Assembly (NCBI GenBank): GCA_963790585.1
Contig: CAWBOY010000002.1
Coordinates: 1,054,001 to 1,118,000 of the forward strand
Direction of reading: 5' to 3'
Length of the DNA stretch: 64,000 nucleotides
From: CAWBOY01 sp963790585
GTDB taxonomy: Bacteria; Planctomycetota; Planctomycetia; Gemmatales; Gemmataceae
Shown here piece by piece: positions 36,701-45,357 of this stretch (position 1 is the stretch's first letter; each line of letters opens with the position of its first letter). The position numbers and the translations under genes are program-made. The notes beneath the pieces are model-generated. The model was not told the origin of the DNA. It did not search any database and saw only the letters and a list, made by a program, of their open reading frames with translations.

Positions 36701-37611
36701 GGCAGCCTCATACGCTTGAGGTCCGGTCCCAACACCAACTCCGCCACCACATGGGACTGATCGCCGACACGCGCCAATATCGGCTGGAGGATCTCACGAT
36801 CCTGCGTTCGCAACTCAAGCACGTTCGGCGTCCGAAGCCAATTCTCCAGACGAGTCAGTGTTTCCAAAGCCTGTCTCAAATGCTTCGCCAGCCAGTTCCC
36901 GGCTCCACTCAGACGTGGATCCCGCAATGCCGTCGGCATACCGTTTACCTGAGCCAACGCCTCACGAGGCTTCGCCAGCACGAACGCCGCCTGCTCGTCA
37001 CTGGCACCTTGCAACAACTCGATCACGCCGCTCACTTCCTGAGCCGTCAACGTCTCCCGGCGCGTCAACTCCAACAATGCTTCCTGGTTGCCCACGGGCA
37101 ACCGCGTCAATTGACGGGCCAACGACGGACCCACTAATCCCAAACGCAAATCCTCTTTCACCGCCACACTCAACCGCTCCAACAACGCCAGGCGGCGACA
37201 CACCCAACTCTTGTGTCGGCCCAACAAGTGGGCCGCTTCCACCTGCGTCATCCCATCGTCACGTACCAACCCCTGGACAACCCAGGCCTCCTCCAACTCC
37301 CGTACCGGACCCTGACCACGGTTCAACCCCAGAATCGCCGCCTTTGCCGTCGGCTCATCCACCTCCAATACTCGTACGCTCAAACTCCTTAACCCACCTA
37401 CCTGGCGTGCCGCCGCATAACGCTTGAAGCCGTCGAGGAGTTCCAATTTTTGCTCACGCATACACACCACCACCGGTGACAACTGCCCCCAACGACGCAG
37501 CGATCCCGCCATTGCTTCCTCCGCCTCCAAATCGGTCAGGCGATAACGCCGATAGTGCTGGCCCAGGTCGGCAAGCATCACCGGTCGTGAGATACCGTCG
37601 TTCCAAGCCAT
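36697..37611 (-). CDS. ParB/Spo0J-like nuclease-domain protein in transposon
   Basis: 304 residues from ATG 37611 (an upstream ATG at 37674 is possible). A ParB N-terminal domain has VMLADLGQHYRRYRL, MAGSLRRWGQLSPVVVC and ELLDGFKRYAAARQVG, the last being the GxxR-like box in altered form (DGFKRY). A helix-turn-helix follows: GMTQVEAAHLLGRHKSWVCR with RLALLERLSVAVKEDLRLG. It resembles partition proteins but has no ParA partner. Coupling to istA suggests a role in DNA binding or regulation during transposition. Confidence 0.88.
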   Translation of the reverse strand: MAWNDGISRPVMLADLGQHYRRYRLTDLEAEEAMAGSLRRWGQLSPVVVCMREQKLELLDGFKRYAAARQVGGLRSLSVRVLEVDEPTAKAAILGLNRGQGPVRELEEAWVVQGLVRDDGMTQVEAAHLLGRHKSWVCRRLALLERLSVAVKEDLRLGLVGPSLARQLTRLPVGNQEALLELTRRETLTAQEVSGVIELLQGASDEQAAFVLAKPREALAQVNGMPTALRDPRLSGAGNWLAKHLRQALETLTRLENWLRTPNVLELRTQDREILQPILARVGDQSHVVAELVLGPDLKRMRLP

Positions 37612-37766
37612 GTACGTACCCTCCACCAAACCTCCCTCTTTCCTCCATTCGAAGAAAGGAAACGGGGGACGCAAAATCGCTCTCGCGACCGCCCGCTCCT
37701 CTCTCCGGTTTGGGGTGGAGGCACTTTATCCTGGCTGCTCGCTCAAAAATATCTGCAAAGACTTGG

Positions 37767-38302
37767 TCACGACGTATCGGGTGGCCGCACACGCTCGGTC
37801 ACACGTTCCGAACGCCAGCGCCGACGCCGCGACCGATAGCGCGCCTCACGATCCAACACGCGACGTAACGCCAGTCGGCAGGCCAAACTACAGAATCGCT
37901 TGCACGATTGTTCATCGGCGATCGGGAAAAGCTCATAACAACCCGGTCGATCGCAGGGCCGCCTGGCAAAATCATCGCACGCAGACCCTGGCGCTGGCCC
38001 TCGCGCGGCAAAGCTTCGTCAGCTGACTCGGTTCGCTGTTGCTGACGCTGTCGCTCGCGATACCGCCGGCTCTGTTCCCGCCGCCGCTCTTGGCCTCGCT
38101 CGGTGGACCGATAGCGCTGGCTCGCCTGCCAGCGCCGCCACCGTTGGGCGGCACGGCGACAGGCCGCGCTGCAACAGCGCGCCTGAGGACGCGCCGGCGT
38201 GAAGCGTCGCTCACAACCCTTGAGCAAACAACGCCGCGTTCGACGAAGACATGGTGCCTCTGGCCGTTGGCCACAGAAATGCTGAAATGAGGGTGGGCCC
38301 AA
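37767..38302 (-). CDS. Tandem zinc-module protein in transposon, one frameshift
   Basis: A basic protein of about 178 residues with two similar cysteine modules. The first has CLLKGCERRFTPARPQARCC and SAACRRAAQRWRRW; the second, after a frame change near 37985, has PCDRPGCYELFPIADEQSC and KRFCSLACRLALRRVL. Between them lies an Arg/Gln-rich helix. The pattern C(x3)GC...C(x3)C repeated twice suggests two zinc-binding DNA- or RNA-contacting units. It is the first gene of the element, upstream of the ParB-like gene. Without the frame correction the second module is lost. The function is unknown. Confidence 0.65.
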
Positions 38303-38559
38303 GGGAGGTCTTGCTCCCGCCGGTCAAGTCTCGGGGCCAGGTTGCGCCTGGCTCCGAGGCGTTTTGGCGCCGAGTGGCGCTGGGAAGTGCTTCAAGCCTA
38401 TCACAAAATCCCAACCAAAGAACCACGCCGCGTGCTGGCCCGGGACAGTGCACGCCTATGGCCCTCTACGAAAGCGCGCGGCCTGGCCCGCGATCCTGCC
38501 TGCGCGCCCTGGCCCGGGCCACCGCGCAATTTTGGCCCCATGCTAAAACGCTGCTGACA
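38303..38559. other. Right end of the IS21-type element
   Basis: Non-coding terminal region, holding several copies of CCCGGGCCA-like blocks (near 38441, 38512 and others), probably transposase-binding repeats and the promoter for the minus-strand operon. Confidence 0.55.
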
Positions 38560-39540
38560 CGCCATCTGCTTCGCCTTGGGTTGCAGGCTGCTTATAAAAT
38601 AACGCACCTCCGACTTCTCCACTCCACCCTCCTGGTAGCTACGCGTGCAACGGGCGATGCTCACCAGATCCCGCCAATCCTCCTGATGACGCAACGTCTT
38701 GGGTACCGCCATCGTCTGCGTCCAGCGCGTTTCCAAGCGACCGTGCCCCTTGTCCTGCTCCGTGTGCGTTTGCACCGTTGCCGTGCTACGACCCTCGTCC
38801 ACGGCGGCAAACGCCTCCACGATGTCCTGCTCCAAATGCTCCTGATTCCCTTTCACCGCCAGCACATAATCGGCTCCCTTTTCTCGTATCTTGCTGGCAA
38901 TCTCTTTCTGACATCCCATGGCATCCAAAGTCACAATCGCTCCCGTCAATTCCAACACCTCCAACAGTTTAGGAATCGCTGTGATCTCATTGGATTTGTC
39001 ATCGACCACTTCCTGACCCAAAAGCAATTGGTTCTCCGTGGCCCAGGCGCTAACGACATGAAGCGGATGCTTGCTCTTGGCTCGATCCAACGTCGCACGA
39101 GCCGTCTTGCCGTCGATGGCCACCACCTGGCCGGACGTACTCCGTTCGAGGCTGGTCACCCAGCTCAGAAAACACTCGACAAAGGCTTTGCCATCCAGGG
39201 CGGCGAACACACGAGCGAAGGTGTCATGCGACGGCACGCGGTCGGGCAGATCCAGGAATTTTTCGAGCCAGACGCGCTTGCTCTTGGCGAACTTTTCCAT
39301 GGCCACGCAATCGTTGGCGCCGCTGACGACAGCGCACAGGGCGATGAAGAGGATGTCCAGCAGTCGGTGATGCTTGGTACGGTTGATGCGTGGATCCTGC
39401 AACTGGGCAAAAGCGGCAAGAAAGGGGGTTGCTTGGGTCTGCGCCATGAGTCTTTTCCTCCGTGAAACGGGTACGTTCCACCAGAATCATTCGCAGTAAC
39501 CTTGTCCCTGACAACTGAACAGCCAATAATGAACAGGCGT

Positions 39541-40545
39541 TCAGATGCGATTGCCCTGCATCCCGCTCAACTTCCTCATGAATCCGAACAACCGCTCTTG
39601 CAACGTCGGCTTGTCCGGCGGCAGGCCAGCCTTGTTGATGTTCCCCTTCATGTCATTGTTCAAATATTCCACCGGATTGAGTTCCGGCGAATACGTCGGC
39701 AGGTAAAACAACTCGATCTGCTCCTGACGCGCCTCTACCCAGGACTGTACCTCCGCCTTGGTGTGGGAGCCCAACTGGTCCACGATCAACAGAATCTTCC
39801 GCTTCGCCCCACTGATCAAGAGAGTCAAGAACTGGAGAAAGACTTCCGCCGTGAACGACCCCTTGTACGTCATAAAACGCACCGTGCCCTCATTGCTGAT
39901 CGCCGAGATCTGATTGACCCGCAGATGTGGTTGCGGCACCTCCATGGTGGCACGCTCGCCCCGGCGGGCATAACCCGAACCGGGATGGTGGTCGGCCTGC
40001 ACGCCAACCTCATCCGCCCACAAAATCTCCGCGTTGTCTCGTTGGGCTTGGGCCTCAATGGCCGGATAGGTATCCTGCAACCACTGTTCGACTTCATCGG
40101 GATCTTGGTGACGCGACTTGCGGGCGGGCTTTTTGGAGGTGTAGCCCCAGCGTTGGAGATACTTGCCCACGGTGCGTAGGGCCAGTTCGATGCCGAGATC
40201 TCTTCGGATGAGGTCGGCGACGGCTTGGCGTGTCCACAGGGCGTGTTTCAGGCCCACTTGCTGGGGCGAGAAGTAGTCGATCTGGTCGCGAATGGTTTGA
40301 GCTTGGGCCTCGGAGAGCATACGGCCCGAGCCCAAAGGCCGGCCGGTGCGCCCGCCGGGCAGGGCGTCCAAGCCTTCGGCGTAATAGGCGGTATTCCAGC
40401 GGGAGATGGTTTCGCGGCGGACGCCGAGGAGTTCGGCGAGATCGGTTTCGGAATAGCCAAGCTCCAAGCCATGCAAGGCACGCAAACGCAAGGTCTCCAA
40501 CGAATCGTCCGAGAGATGGCGGGCATCGGGAAGAGTAATAGACAT
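39541..40545 (-). pseudogene. IS630 transposase copy 1, C-terminus replaced by insertion
   Basis: The same protein as at 43823-44878 until the ISAs1 insertion: after KLSGM the last 24 residues are replaced by five residues read from the ISAs1 end. The DDE residues (ILWADEVGV, LLIVDQLGSH, NPVEYLNND) all remain, so partial activity is not excluded. Only one base difference from copy 2 was noticed in the shared region. Confidence 0.92.
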
Positions 40546-41019
40546 AGTAACACCTCGAAGCTCGGGCTGAGGTACTTGTAATTCTAGATTAGTGAGCAAC
40601 TACCGTGCCAGGGTAATAATGACGCCATTTTCACATTGACCGTACTTTCACGTTCGCGTGATGTACACGACCGATCGAGTATTCCTGACAAATTGTCTCG
40701 GATAACACCATTTCCAGTTTCGGCCCTGAGTATCATCGAAAATGGGCTCAGAGACGAGGAAGCATCGGTTCGAACCCTTGCGGCGCAGTCCGTGGGATCA
40801 ATTGGAAGGCGCGCTTTGCCGTTGGCGTCCACACTTATTGAGCTTCTGGATGACAAAGACGATTATGTCCGAAAAATAGCCGCTCAATCTGTCTGGGACC
40901 TTTATAAAAAGGATCGGGCAACAATTATGGCCCTAATCAACAAATCTAACGCATCGGAAACTATAAGGCGATTTTTGGATGAGCCTTCGTTTCAGAGTTT
41001 GGGTCCAGATGACAATTAG

Positions 41020-41471
41020 TCGACATTGGCATTGTTGGAAGCCAGTATAGGAGTGAATTATAGAATACAAGAAAGGACGGAACGTTGTGTCCAGGTCTCC
41101 GACCAAAGTTGTGGCACGGTCTGCGACCGTGCCACCCTCCCGACCGAAGGTCTTCAAGAACCGTGGCGTTACCAAGCGATTGCCGTTACGGGCACATCGA
41201 GTACATAATGAACCGTTTAATTTCGGATAATCATTCGCTTATTCAGTCGGGTAGAGATTTGAATCCTTTATGGCTTTGTAAAGGAATAACGACGCTCGAA
41301 TTCGGCCTATTGGATCACTAATAATTGGAAATGAAAGAGTGCCGAGATACTCGCCTTTGGGAGCGATATTATTATTTCGACTGATACTCCGACAGAGCGT
41401 GGCCGTATGCGTTAAGATGCGAACTCTACTGTCTCCGTCCACTTTTGTTTTTCTCCCGACGAGAACCGGAC
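41020..41471. repeat. GTGGCACGGTC repeat and remnant of a second HEAT-like gene
   Basis: 41088-41205 repeats the block order of 33133-33245, with the hairpin GTGGCACGGTC-TGC-GACCGTGCCAC at 41111-41135. About 41241-41361 is similar to 33445-33566, the early part of the HEAT-like gene (ATGGCTTTG.AAAGGAATAA, GAAAGAGTGCCGAGATACTC), but with in-frame stops. This looks like the decayed start of a paralogue whose membrane-segment part was deleted. Confidence 0.75.
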
Positions 41472-42311
41472 ATGACAGAAACGGAAGGGCTAACTTGCAA
41501 CGACTGGAGGCCTATGATCGATTTCTTGGGTGGGAAAATCTCCCCGCGCAAGGCGATCTTGTATCTTGCTGGCGGTCTGCGTTGCATTTGGGACCTGCTA
41601 TACGATGACGCGTCAAGGGCAGCAGTCGAAATGGCGGAGCGGGCGGCCGATGGTCAAGGAACCCAACAAGAGATTTGGCAAACGCGATATTCGGCCGAGA
41701 CGCCAACCTTCGGCTCCGACTTTGACCCAGGGTTCCTCCGTCAGTATTTTAGTGACGGCAAATACGATCCTGGAGTGAGGCGACTACTTGAGATGGGTGT
41801 CTTTACAGAAGCGGATATTCGGGGAACGGATATTGCGCAACACGAACACCTTGGGGACAGCGCAACGTTCAAGCGTTTGCACAACGCCGCTTGCATCGCC
41901 TACCTCTGCTTGAATTTGATTAGCGAAAATAGGCTGCACCCCCACACGGTACAACGTTTATCTGGTCTATCAGAATGGCCTGGCGACTGGCTGGTCCGCG
42001 AGTTATTCGGAAATCCATTCCAATCGTTCTCCCTGAGAAGTGAATGTCTCAACTGGAATAGGAATACAGTGCCGATCCTCGCCCACAAAATTTACGACAA
42101 TCGAGCTTTCGAGTGCATGCCAATCCTCGCCGACGCGTTGGAAGAGGCTGGTTGCGAAGAGACTTCAATTCTCAATCATTGTCGCGATGGCAATCATCAT
42201 GTGCTTGGATGTTGGGTCCTTGATTCGTTGCTGGGATTGAATGAAATAGTTCTATCGCCAGCCAATTTCACGCACCAGATCGTTCCGCGCGGTCACGATG
42301 CAAGCGAATGA
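41472..42311 (+). CDS. Planctomycete-specific hypothetical protein
   Basis: 279 residues from ATG 41472. The ends match a family I recognise from Gemmata-like genomes, of unknown function: start TCNDWRPMIDFLGGKISPRK, RCIWDLLYDDASRAAVEMAE, and C-terminal AHKIYDNRAFECMPILADAL with EEAGCEETSILNHC and HHVLGCWVLDSLLGL. In that family the N-terminal and C-terminal boxes are conserved while the middle varies. No catalytic motif is seen. Its neighbours are mobile elements and decayed genes. Confidence 0.82.
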   Translation: MTETEGLTCNDWRPMIDFLGGKISPRKAILYLAGGLRCIWDLLYDDASRAAVEMAERAADGQGTQQEIWQTRYSAETPTFGSDFDPGFLRQYFSDGKYDPGVRRLLEMGVFTEADIRGTDIAQHEHLGDSATFKRLHNAACIAYLCLNLISENRLHPHTVQRLSGLSEWPGDWLVRELFGNPFQSFSLRSECLNWNRNTVPILAHKIYDNRAFECMPILADALEEAGCEETSILNHCRDGNHHVLGCWVLDSLLGLNEIVLSPANFTHQIVPRGHDASE

Positions 42312-42339
42312 TTCCGTACACCAACAATGCGAGAAGAAG

Positions 42340-42654
42340 ATGCAGCCAAAAAGTCCATCTTTCGTTAGCATTGCTGTTTGGGCACTCATTGGATTTGCTG
42401 CCGGTTTTGTCATTGGCGGTCTATCTATGACAGTCTCAGGAGCACAAGGAGCAGCTGGAAAGGTGGTCAACGTCCGCGTCGAAGTACTTGGGGTTATCGT
42501 TCGCCAAGGTGTTGGCCCTGAATCGATGGTCCAGGTGATTTGGACATGGGGGGCTGGCGTCCTCGCCCTGTTCGCGTTCGTTGGTGCCGGCGTTGCGGTA
42601 GGGGCTCGAATGTCGGCACAGCGTTTTAGCAACGAATGGAGACAGTCACCTTAA
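42340..42654 (+). CDS. Small membrane protein, unknown function
   Basis: 104 residues from ATG 42340, or 118 from ATG 42298. Two membrane helices are visible, SIAVWALIGFAAGFVIGGLS and VIWTWGAGVLALFAFVGAGV, separated by an extracytoplasmic loop. No family was recognised. The longer start would overlap the preceding gene by 14 bases. Confidence 0.6.
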   Translation: MQPKSPSFVSIAVWALIGFAAGFVIGGLSMTVSGAQGAAGKVVNVRVEVLGVIVRQGVGPESMVQVIWTWGAGVLALFAFVGAGVAVGARMSAQRFSNEWRQSP

Positions 42655-42823
42655 TCACAAAAAAAGGGACGTTTTTGTTCTCTTCTTCCTGTTTTGCGGC
42701 CCTTTCTCGGCTGAAATTGCGCAGATTCTCCAATTTAAGCTAGACAGTGGGGACGTTTAATTTATTCTGTACGTGGGGAGTACCGTCGCGTGGGTTCGTT
42801 GTTTTTCACTTTGGAGTGTTGCT

Positions 42824-43666
42824 ATGCGTCGTTCGTTGGTTCGCGACGGGTTTACCTTAATTGAGCTGCTGATCGTCATCGCTATCATCGCCGTTCTAAT
42901 TGGCTTGCTCCTTCCGGCTGTACAAAAAGTGCGCGAGTCGGCCGCCAACAGCCAGTGCAAAAACAATTTGAAGCAACAGTCCCTGGCGATGGTTCAATAC
43001 CACGATGTCAACAAATACTTCCCGCCCGCATTCGCGAAACCGTCGAACTGGGGCTGGGCCGTTTGGATTTTACCGTTCGTCGAGCAGACTAATCTCTACA
43101 ACGCATTGAATCCCACCGCTACTACTATTTCTTTGAACAGCTATACAACACTTCCGTTGAGCATTTATACATGCCCCTCCGATCCGTCCGGCCCGACCAA
43201 TACGTACTATAGTGGCTACGGCATGAGTGATTATGTGTGCAGCGAGCCTATCAGCGATGGAGGTTCGATGTATCGCATCGACCAGATCAAAGATGGCACT
43301 TCGAACACGATCATTCTTGGTGAGCGCGATATGCACAAACAGGTCGGCGCTATCTGGGCGGGCCGTGATACCAACGGCGTGGGTGGCGTCCTCGGTCGAC
43401 CGACTTGGCCGATAAACACTCCTTATGCGGGCGGAGCGACGCTCGCGAACGATACCGCGACGGGATGCACGCGGTATTCCTGGTCGAGTATGCACACGAA
43501 TGGGGCAAATTTCGCCTTCTGCGATGGCTCAGTCCACTTTCTGCCGAACAATATCGACGCCGACCCGACCCAGGCGGGTTGCGCCAAACCCCTGCCGACC
43601 AATTACACGCTGCAGAAACTTTACTTCCGTGACGACGGCTACACAATCGATGGAAGTAAGTTTTAA
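42824..43666 (+). CDS. DUF1559 pilin-like secreted protein
   Basis: 280 residues from ATG 42824. It opens with a type IV pilin/pseudopilin N-methylation signal (RDGFTLIELLIVIAIIAVL), cleaved between G and F. The DUF1559 body follows: LLPAVQKVRESAANSQCKNN, LALVQYHDV-like AMVQYHDVNKYFPPAF, VWILPFVEQTNLYNALNP and the C-terminal H-X9-DG region NFAFCDGSVHFLPNNI. This very large planctomycete family is thought to form envelope pilus-like structures. A terminator follows at 43692-43727. Confidence 0.95.
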   Translation: MRRSLVRDGFTLIELLIVIAIIAVLIGLLLPAVQKVRESAANSQCKNNLKQQSLAMVQYHDVNKYFPPAFAKPSNWGWAVWILPFVEQTNLYNALNPTATTISLNSYTTLPLSIYTCPSDPSGPTNTYYSGYGMSDYVCSEPISDGGSMYRIDQIKDGTSNTIILGERDMHKQVGAIWAGRDTNGVGGVLGRPTWPINTPYAGGATLANDTATGCTRYSWSSMHTNGANFAFCDGSVHFLPNNIDADPTQAGCAKPLPTNYTLQKLYFRDDGYTIDGSKF

Positions 43667-43691
43667 GAAACTGGTGCTATTAGCAGGATGG

Positions 43692-43727
43692 GCCGGTACG
43701 TCTTCGACGTGCCGGCGCGCCGTTTTT
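43692..43727 (+). terminator. Intrinsic terminator after the DUF1559 gene
   Basis: GCCGGTACGTC pairs with GACGTGCCGGC across a TTC loop (one G-T/A-type mismatch), followed by GCGCCGTTTTT. It is 25 bases after the stop codon. Confidence 0.75.
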
Positions 43728-43751
43728 GCTGGAATTGTTAAATAATCGCTA

Positions 43752-44899
43752 TTACCCTGGCACGGTAGTTGCTCACTAATCTAGAATTACAAGTACCTCA
43801 GCCCGAGCTTCGAGGTGTTACTATGTCTATTACTCTTCCCGATGCCCGCCATCTCTCGGACGATTCGTTGGAGACCTTGCGTTTGCGTGCCTTGCATGGC
43901 TTGGAGCTTGGCTATTCCGAAACCGATCTCGCCGAACTCCTCGGCGTCCGCCGCGAAACCATCTCCCGCTGGAATACCGCCTATTACGCCGAAGGCTTGG
44001 ACGCCCTGCCCGGCGGGCGCACCGGCCGGCCTTTGGGCTCGGGCCGTATGCTCTCCGAGGCCCAAGCTCAAACCATTCGCGACCAGATCGACTACTTCTC
44101 GCCCCAGCAAGTGGGCCTGAAACACGCCCTGTGGACACGCCAAGCCGTCGCCGACCTCATCCGAAGAGATCTCGGCATCGAACTGGCCCTACGCACCGTG
44201 GGCAAGTATCTCCAACGCTGGGGCTACACCTCCAAAAAGCCCGCCCGCAAGTCGCGTCACCAAGATCCCGATGAAGTCGAACAGTGGTTGCAGGATACCT
44301 ATCCGGCCATCGAGGCCCAAGCCCAACGAGACAACGCGGAGATTTTGTGGGCGGATGAGGTTGGCGTGCAGGCCGACCACCATCCCGGTTCGGGTTATGC
44401 CCGCCGGGGCGAGCGTGCCACCATGGAGGTGCCGCAACCACATCTGCGGGTCAATCAGATCTCGGCGATCAGCAATGAGGGCACGGTGCGTTTTATGACG
44501 TACAAGGGGTCGTTCACGGCGGAAGTCTTTCTCCAGTTCTTGACTCTCTTGATCAGTGGGGCGAAGCGGAAGATTCTGTTGATCGTGGACCAGTTGGGCT
44601 CCCACACCAAGGCGGAGGTACAGTCCTGGGTAGAGGCGCGTCAGGAGCAGATCGAGTTGTTTTACCTGCCGACGTATTCGCCGGAACTCAATCCGGTGGA
44701 ATATTTGAACAATGACATGAAGGGGAACATCAACAAGGCTGGCCTGCCGCCGGACAAGCCGACGTTGCAAGAGCGGTTGTTCGGATTCATGAGGAAGTTG
44801 AGCGGGATGCCTCGACATGTTATGAGTTATTTCCTTCATCCGCAGACCCAATATGCCGCTCCAATGGAATTAGGTTGATCTAATTTCGTGCCGGGGTAA
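43752..44899 (+). mobile_element. IS630-family element, copy 2, intact
   Basis: 1148 bases with ends TTACCCTGGCACG and CGTGCCGGGGTAA, flanked by TA at 43750-43751 and 44900-44901. It has one intact transposase gene. It is almost identical to the reconstructed copy 1 and lies in opposite orientation, about 3.1 kb away, so duplication is recent. Confidence 0.96.
43823..44878 (+). CDS. IS630-family transposase
   Basis: 351 residues from ATG 43823. A helix-turn-helix domain (GYSETDLAELLGVRRETISR) and a winged part (TRQAVADLIRRDLGIELALR) precede the DDE catalytic core: Asp in ILWADEVGVQAD, Asp in KRKILLIVDQLGSHTK and Glu in YSPELNPVEYLNNDMKGN. The spacing and the NPVEY box are typical of IS630. 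The frame is complete, so the element may be active and could mobilise the truncated copy. Confidence 0.96.
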   Translation: MSITLPDARHLSDDSLETLRLRALHGLELGYSETDLAELLGVRRETISRWNTAYYAEGLDALPGGRTGRPLGSGRMLSEAQAQTIRDQIDYFSPQQVGLKHALWTRQAVADLIRRDLGIELALRTVGKYLQRWGYTSKKPARKSRHQDPDEVEQWLQDTYPAIEAQAQRDNAEILWADEVGVQADHHPGSGYARRGERATMEVPQPHLRVNQISAISNEGTVRFMTYKGSFTAEVFLQFLTLLISGAKRKILLIVDQLGSHTKAEVQSWVEARQEQIELFYLPTYSPELNPVEYLNNDMKGNINKAGLPPDKPTLQERLFGFMRKLSGMPRHVMSYFLHPQTQYAAPMELG

Positions 44900-44901
44900 T
44901 A

Positions 44902-45357
44902 TTCCTACTTCCGGTCCCTGGCGGTGCAATTGCCACCCACACGAAAGCCGTCATTCGGGTGGCGAGCTTGCCCGCACCTTCCATTTGGCCGCGTCCAAGG
45001 TGCTACAGGAGTTCCGTTAGACAAGTCGAGTCACAAGTGCCCGGTGGCGTAGCCAGGATTTGGGTCCGCTGCCTGTATCCGAATTCAATTCGCGATTAAG
45101 CTGTATTCGGCTGCCGAACATTTACTTCAAACAATCGGCGATAGACGTAACGCAAAAGCCCCAGGGTCGCCGAGCAAGCTGGTAACCCTGGGGCAATCGA
45201 ATAATTGACAAACTGTCCGACAAGTTGTGGAGGCACGTTTCCAACGTGCCGAGAAGTCGTCTTTTCGGGATTTGCCCGTTCTCGACGCGGCCAGGACCGC
45301 CATTTGCCGCCTCGGCCGCGTCGAAATTGTACCGCCACAACCTGCCGTACCGGTTAA
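44902..45357. other. Intergenic region with two hairpins
   Basis: No gene supported. GCCCCAGGGT pairs with ACCCTGGGGC at about 45160-45198. A second palindrome GGCACGTT-TCC-AACGTGCC lies at about 45234-45252, with the same 3-base TCC loop as the GGCACGGTC family. Both may terminate the minus-strand propeller gene. Confidence 0.55.

Larger units (their letters stand above)
34280..38559 (-). mobile_element. IS21-type transposon with ParB-like and zinc-module cargo
   Basis: A 4280-base element with TG...CA termini: TGTTGATCGCGTTTTGAAGT at 34280, and in reverse TGTCAGCAGCGTTTTAGCAT starting at 38559. A 7-base target duplication CGCCATC lies at 34273-34279 and 38560-38566. Subterminal copies of TTGARRTGAGGCC-like and CCCGGGCCAG-like motifs near each end match the multiple internal repeats of IS21 elements. 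It encodes, all on the minus strand, a zinc-module protein, a ParB-like protein, IstA and IstB. It is the youngest of the three nested insertions. Confidence 0.92.
34024..39447 (-). pseudogene. ISAs1-family transposase split by the IS21-type element
   Basis: The N-terminal part (39447 to 38560) has LQDPRINRTKHHRLLDILF, VVAIDGKTARATLDR (first catalytic Asp in DGK) and AIVTLDAMGCQKEIA (second Asp region). The C-terminal part (34272 to 34024) begins GAIRSHWGVENGLHWVLDM, carrying the catalytic Glu. With one 7-base target copy removed, the parts join in frame as KQMA-GAIRSHWG and give 378 residues. The open frame that runs on from the N-terminal part to 38401 has a meaningless tail read from the IS21-type end. 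The element cannot transpose by itself in this state. Confidence 0.92.
34010..39558 (-). mobile_element. ISAs1-family element inserted in IS630 copy 1, itself interrupted
   Basis: The terminal inverted repeats CAGGGCAATCGCATCT at 34010 and AGATGCGATTGCCCTG ending at 39558 are perfect for at least 16 bases. A 10-base target duplication CATCCCGCTC lies at 34000-34009 and 39559-39568. Without the inner IS21-type element and its duplicated target, the element is 1262 bases, normal for ISAs1. Confidence 0.95.
33910..40616 (-). mobile_element. IS630-family element, copy 1, interrupted
   Basis: The ends TTACCCCGGCACG (33910) and CGTGCCAGGGTAA (to 40616) are imperfect inverted repeats flanked by TA at 33908-33909 and 40617-40618, as expected for the IS630/Tc1 superfamily. 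Removing the inner insertion (34010-39568, which includes one target duplication) leaves 1148 bases, the same length as copy 2 at 43752-44899. The transposase reads on the minus strand. Confidence 0.95.
33300..41019 (+). pseudogene. HEAT-like repeat membrane protein split by nested insertion elements
   Basis: Two parts, 33300-33909 and 40619-41019, are separated by an IS630 element and a duplicated TA. Joining them with one TA gives an unbroken 336-residue frame (1011 bases including stop). The N-terminus has one membrane helix (HPAWLILLIPPAAVYIIYII). The rest is a string of HEAT-like helical repeats, e.g. DIEDRIFALLSIENL, SPTVRIIALDVLVNIDARSK, DEEASVRTLAAQSVGSIG and DKDDYVRKIAAQSVWDLYKK. Such repeats bind proteins. 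The gene is broken in this genome, although the first 200 residues could still be made and end at a stop 18 bases inside the element (TAG at 33927-33929). A fragment resembling its 5' part lies at 41241-41361. Confidence 0.9.

Noticed and set aside
38251..39465. Long plus-strand open frame of 404 codons
   Set aside because: It is antisense to the ISAs1 transposase and crosses the IS21 end and target duplication, so it is a shadow with no domain.
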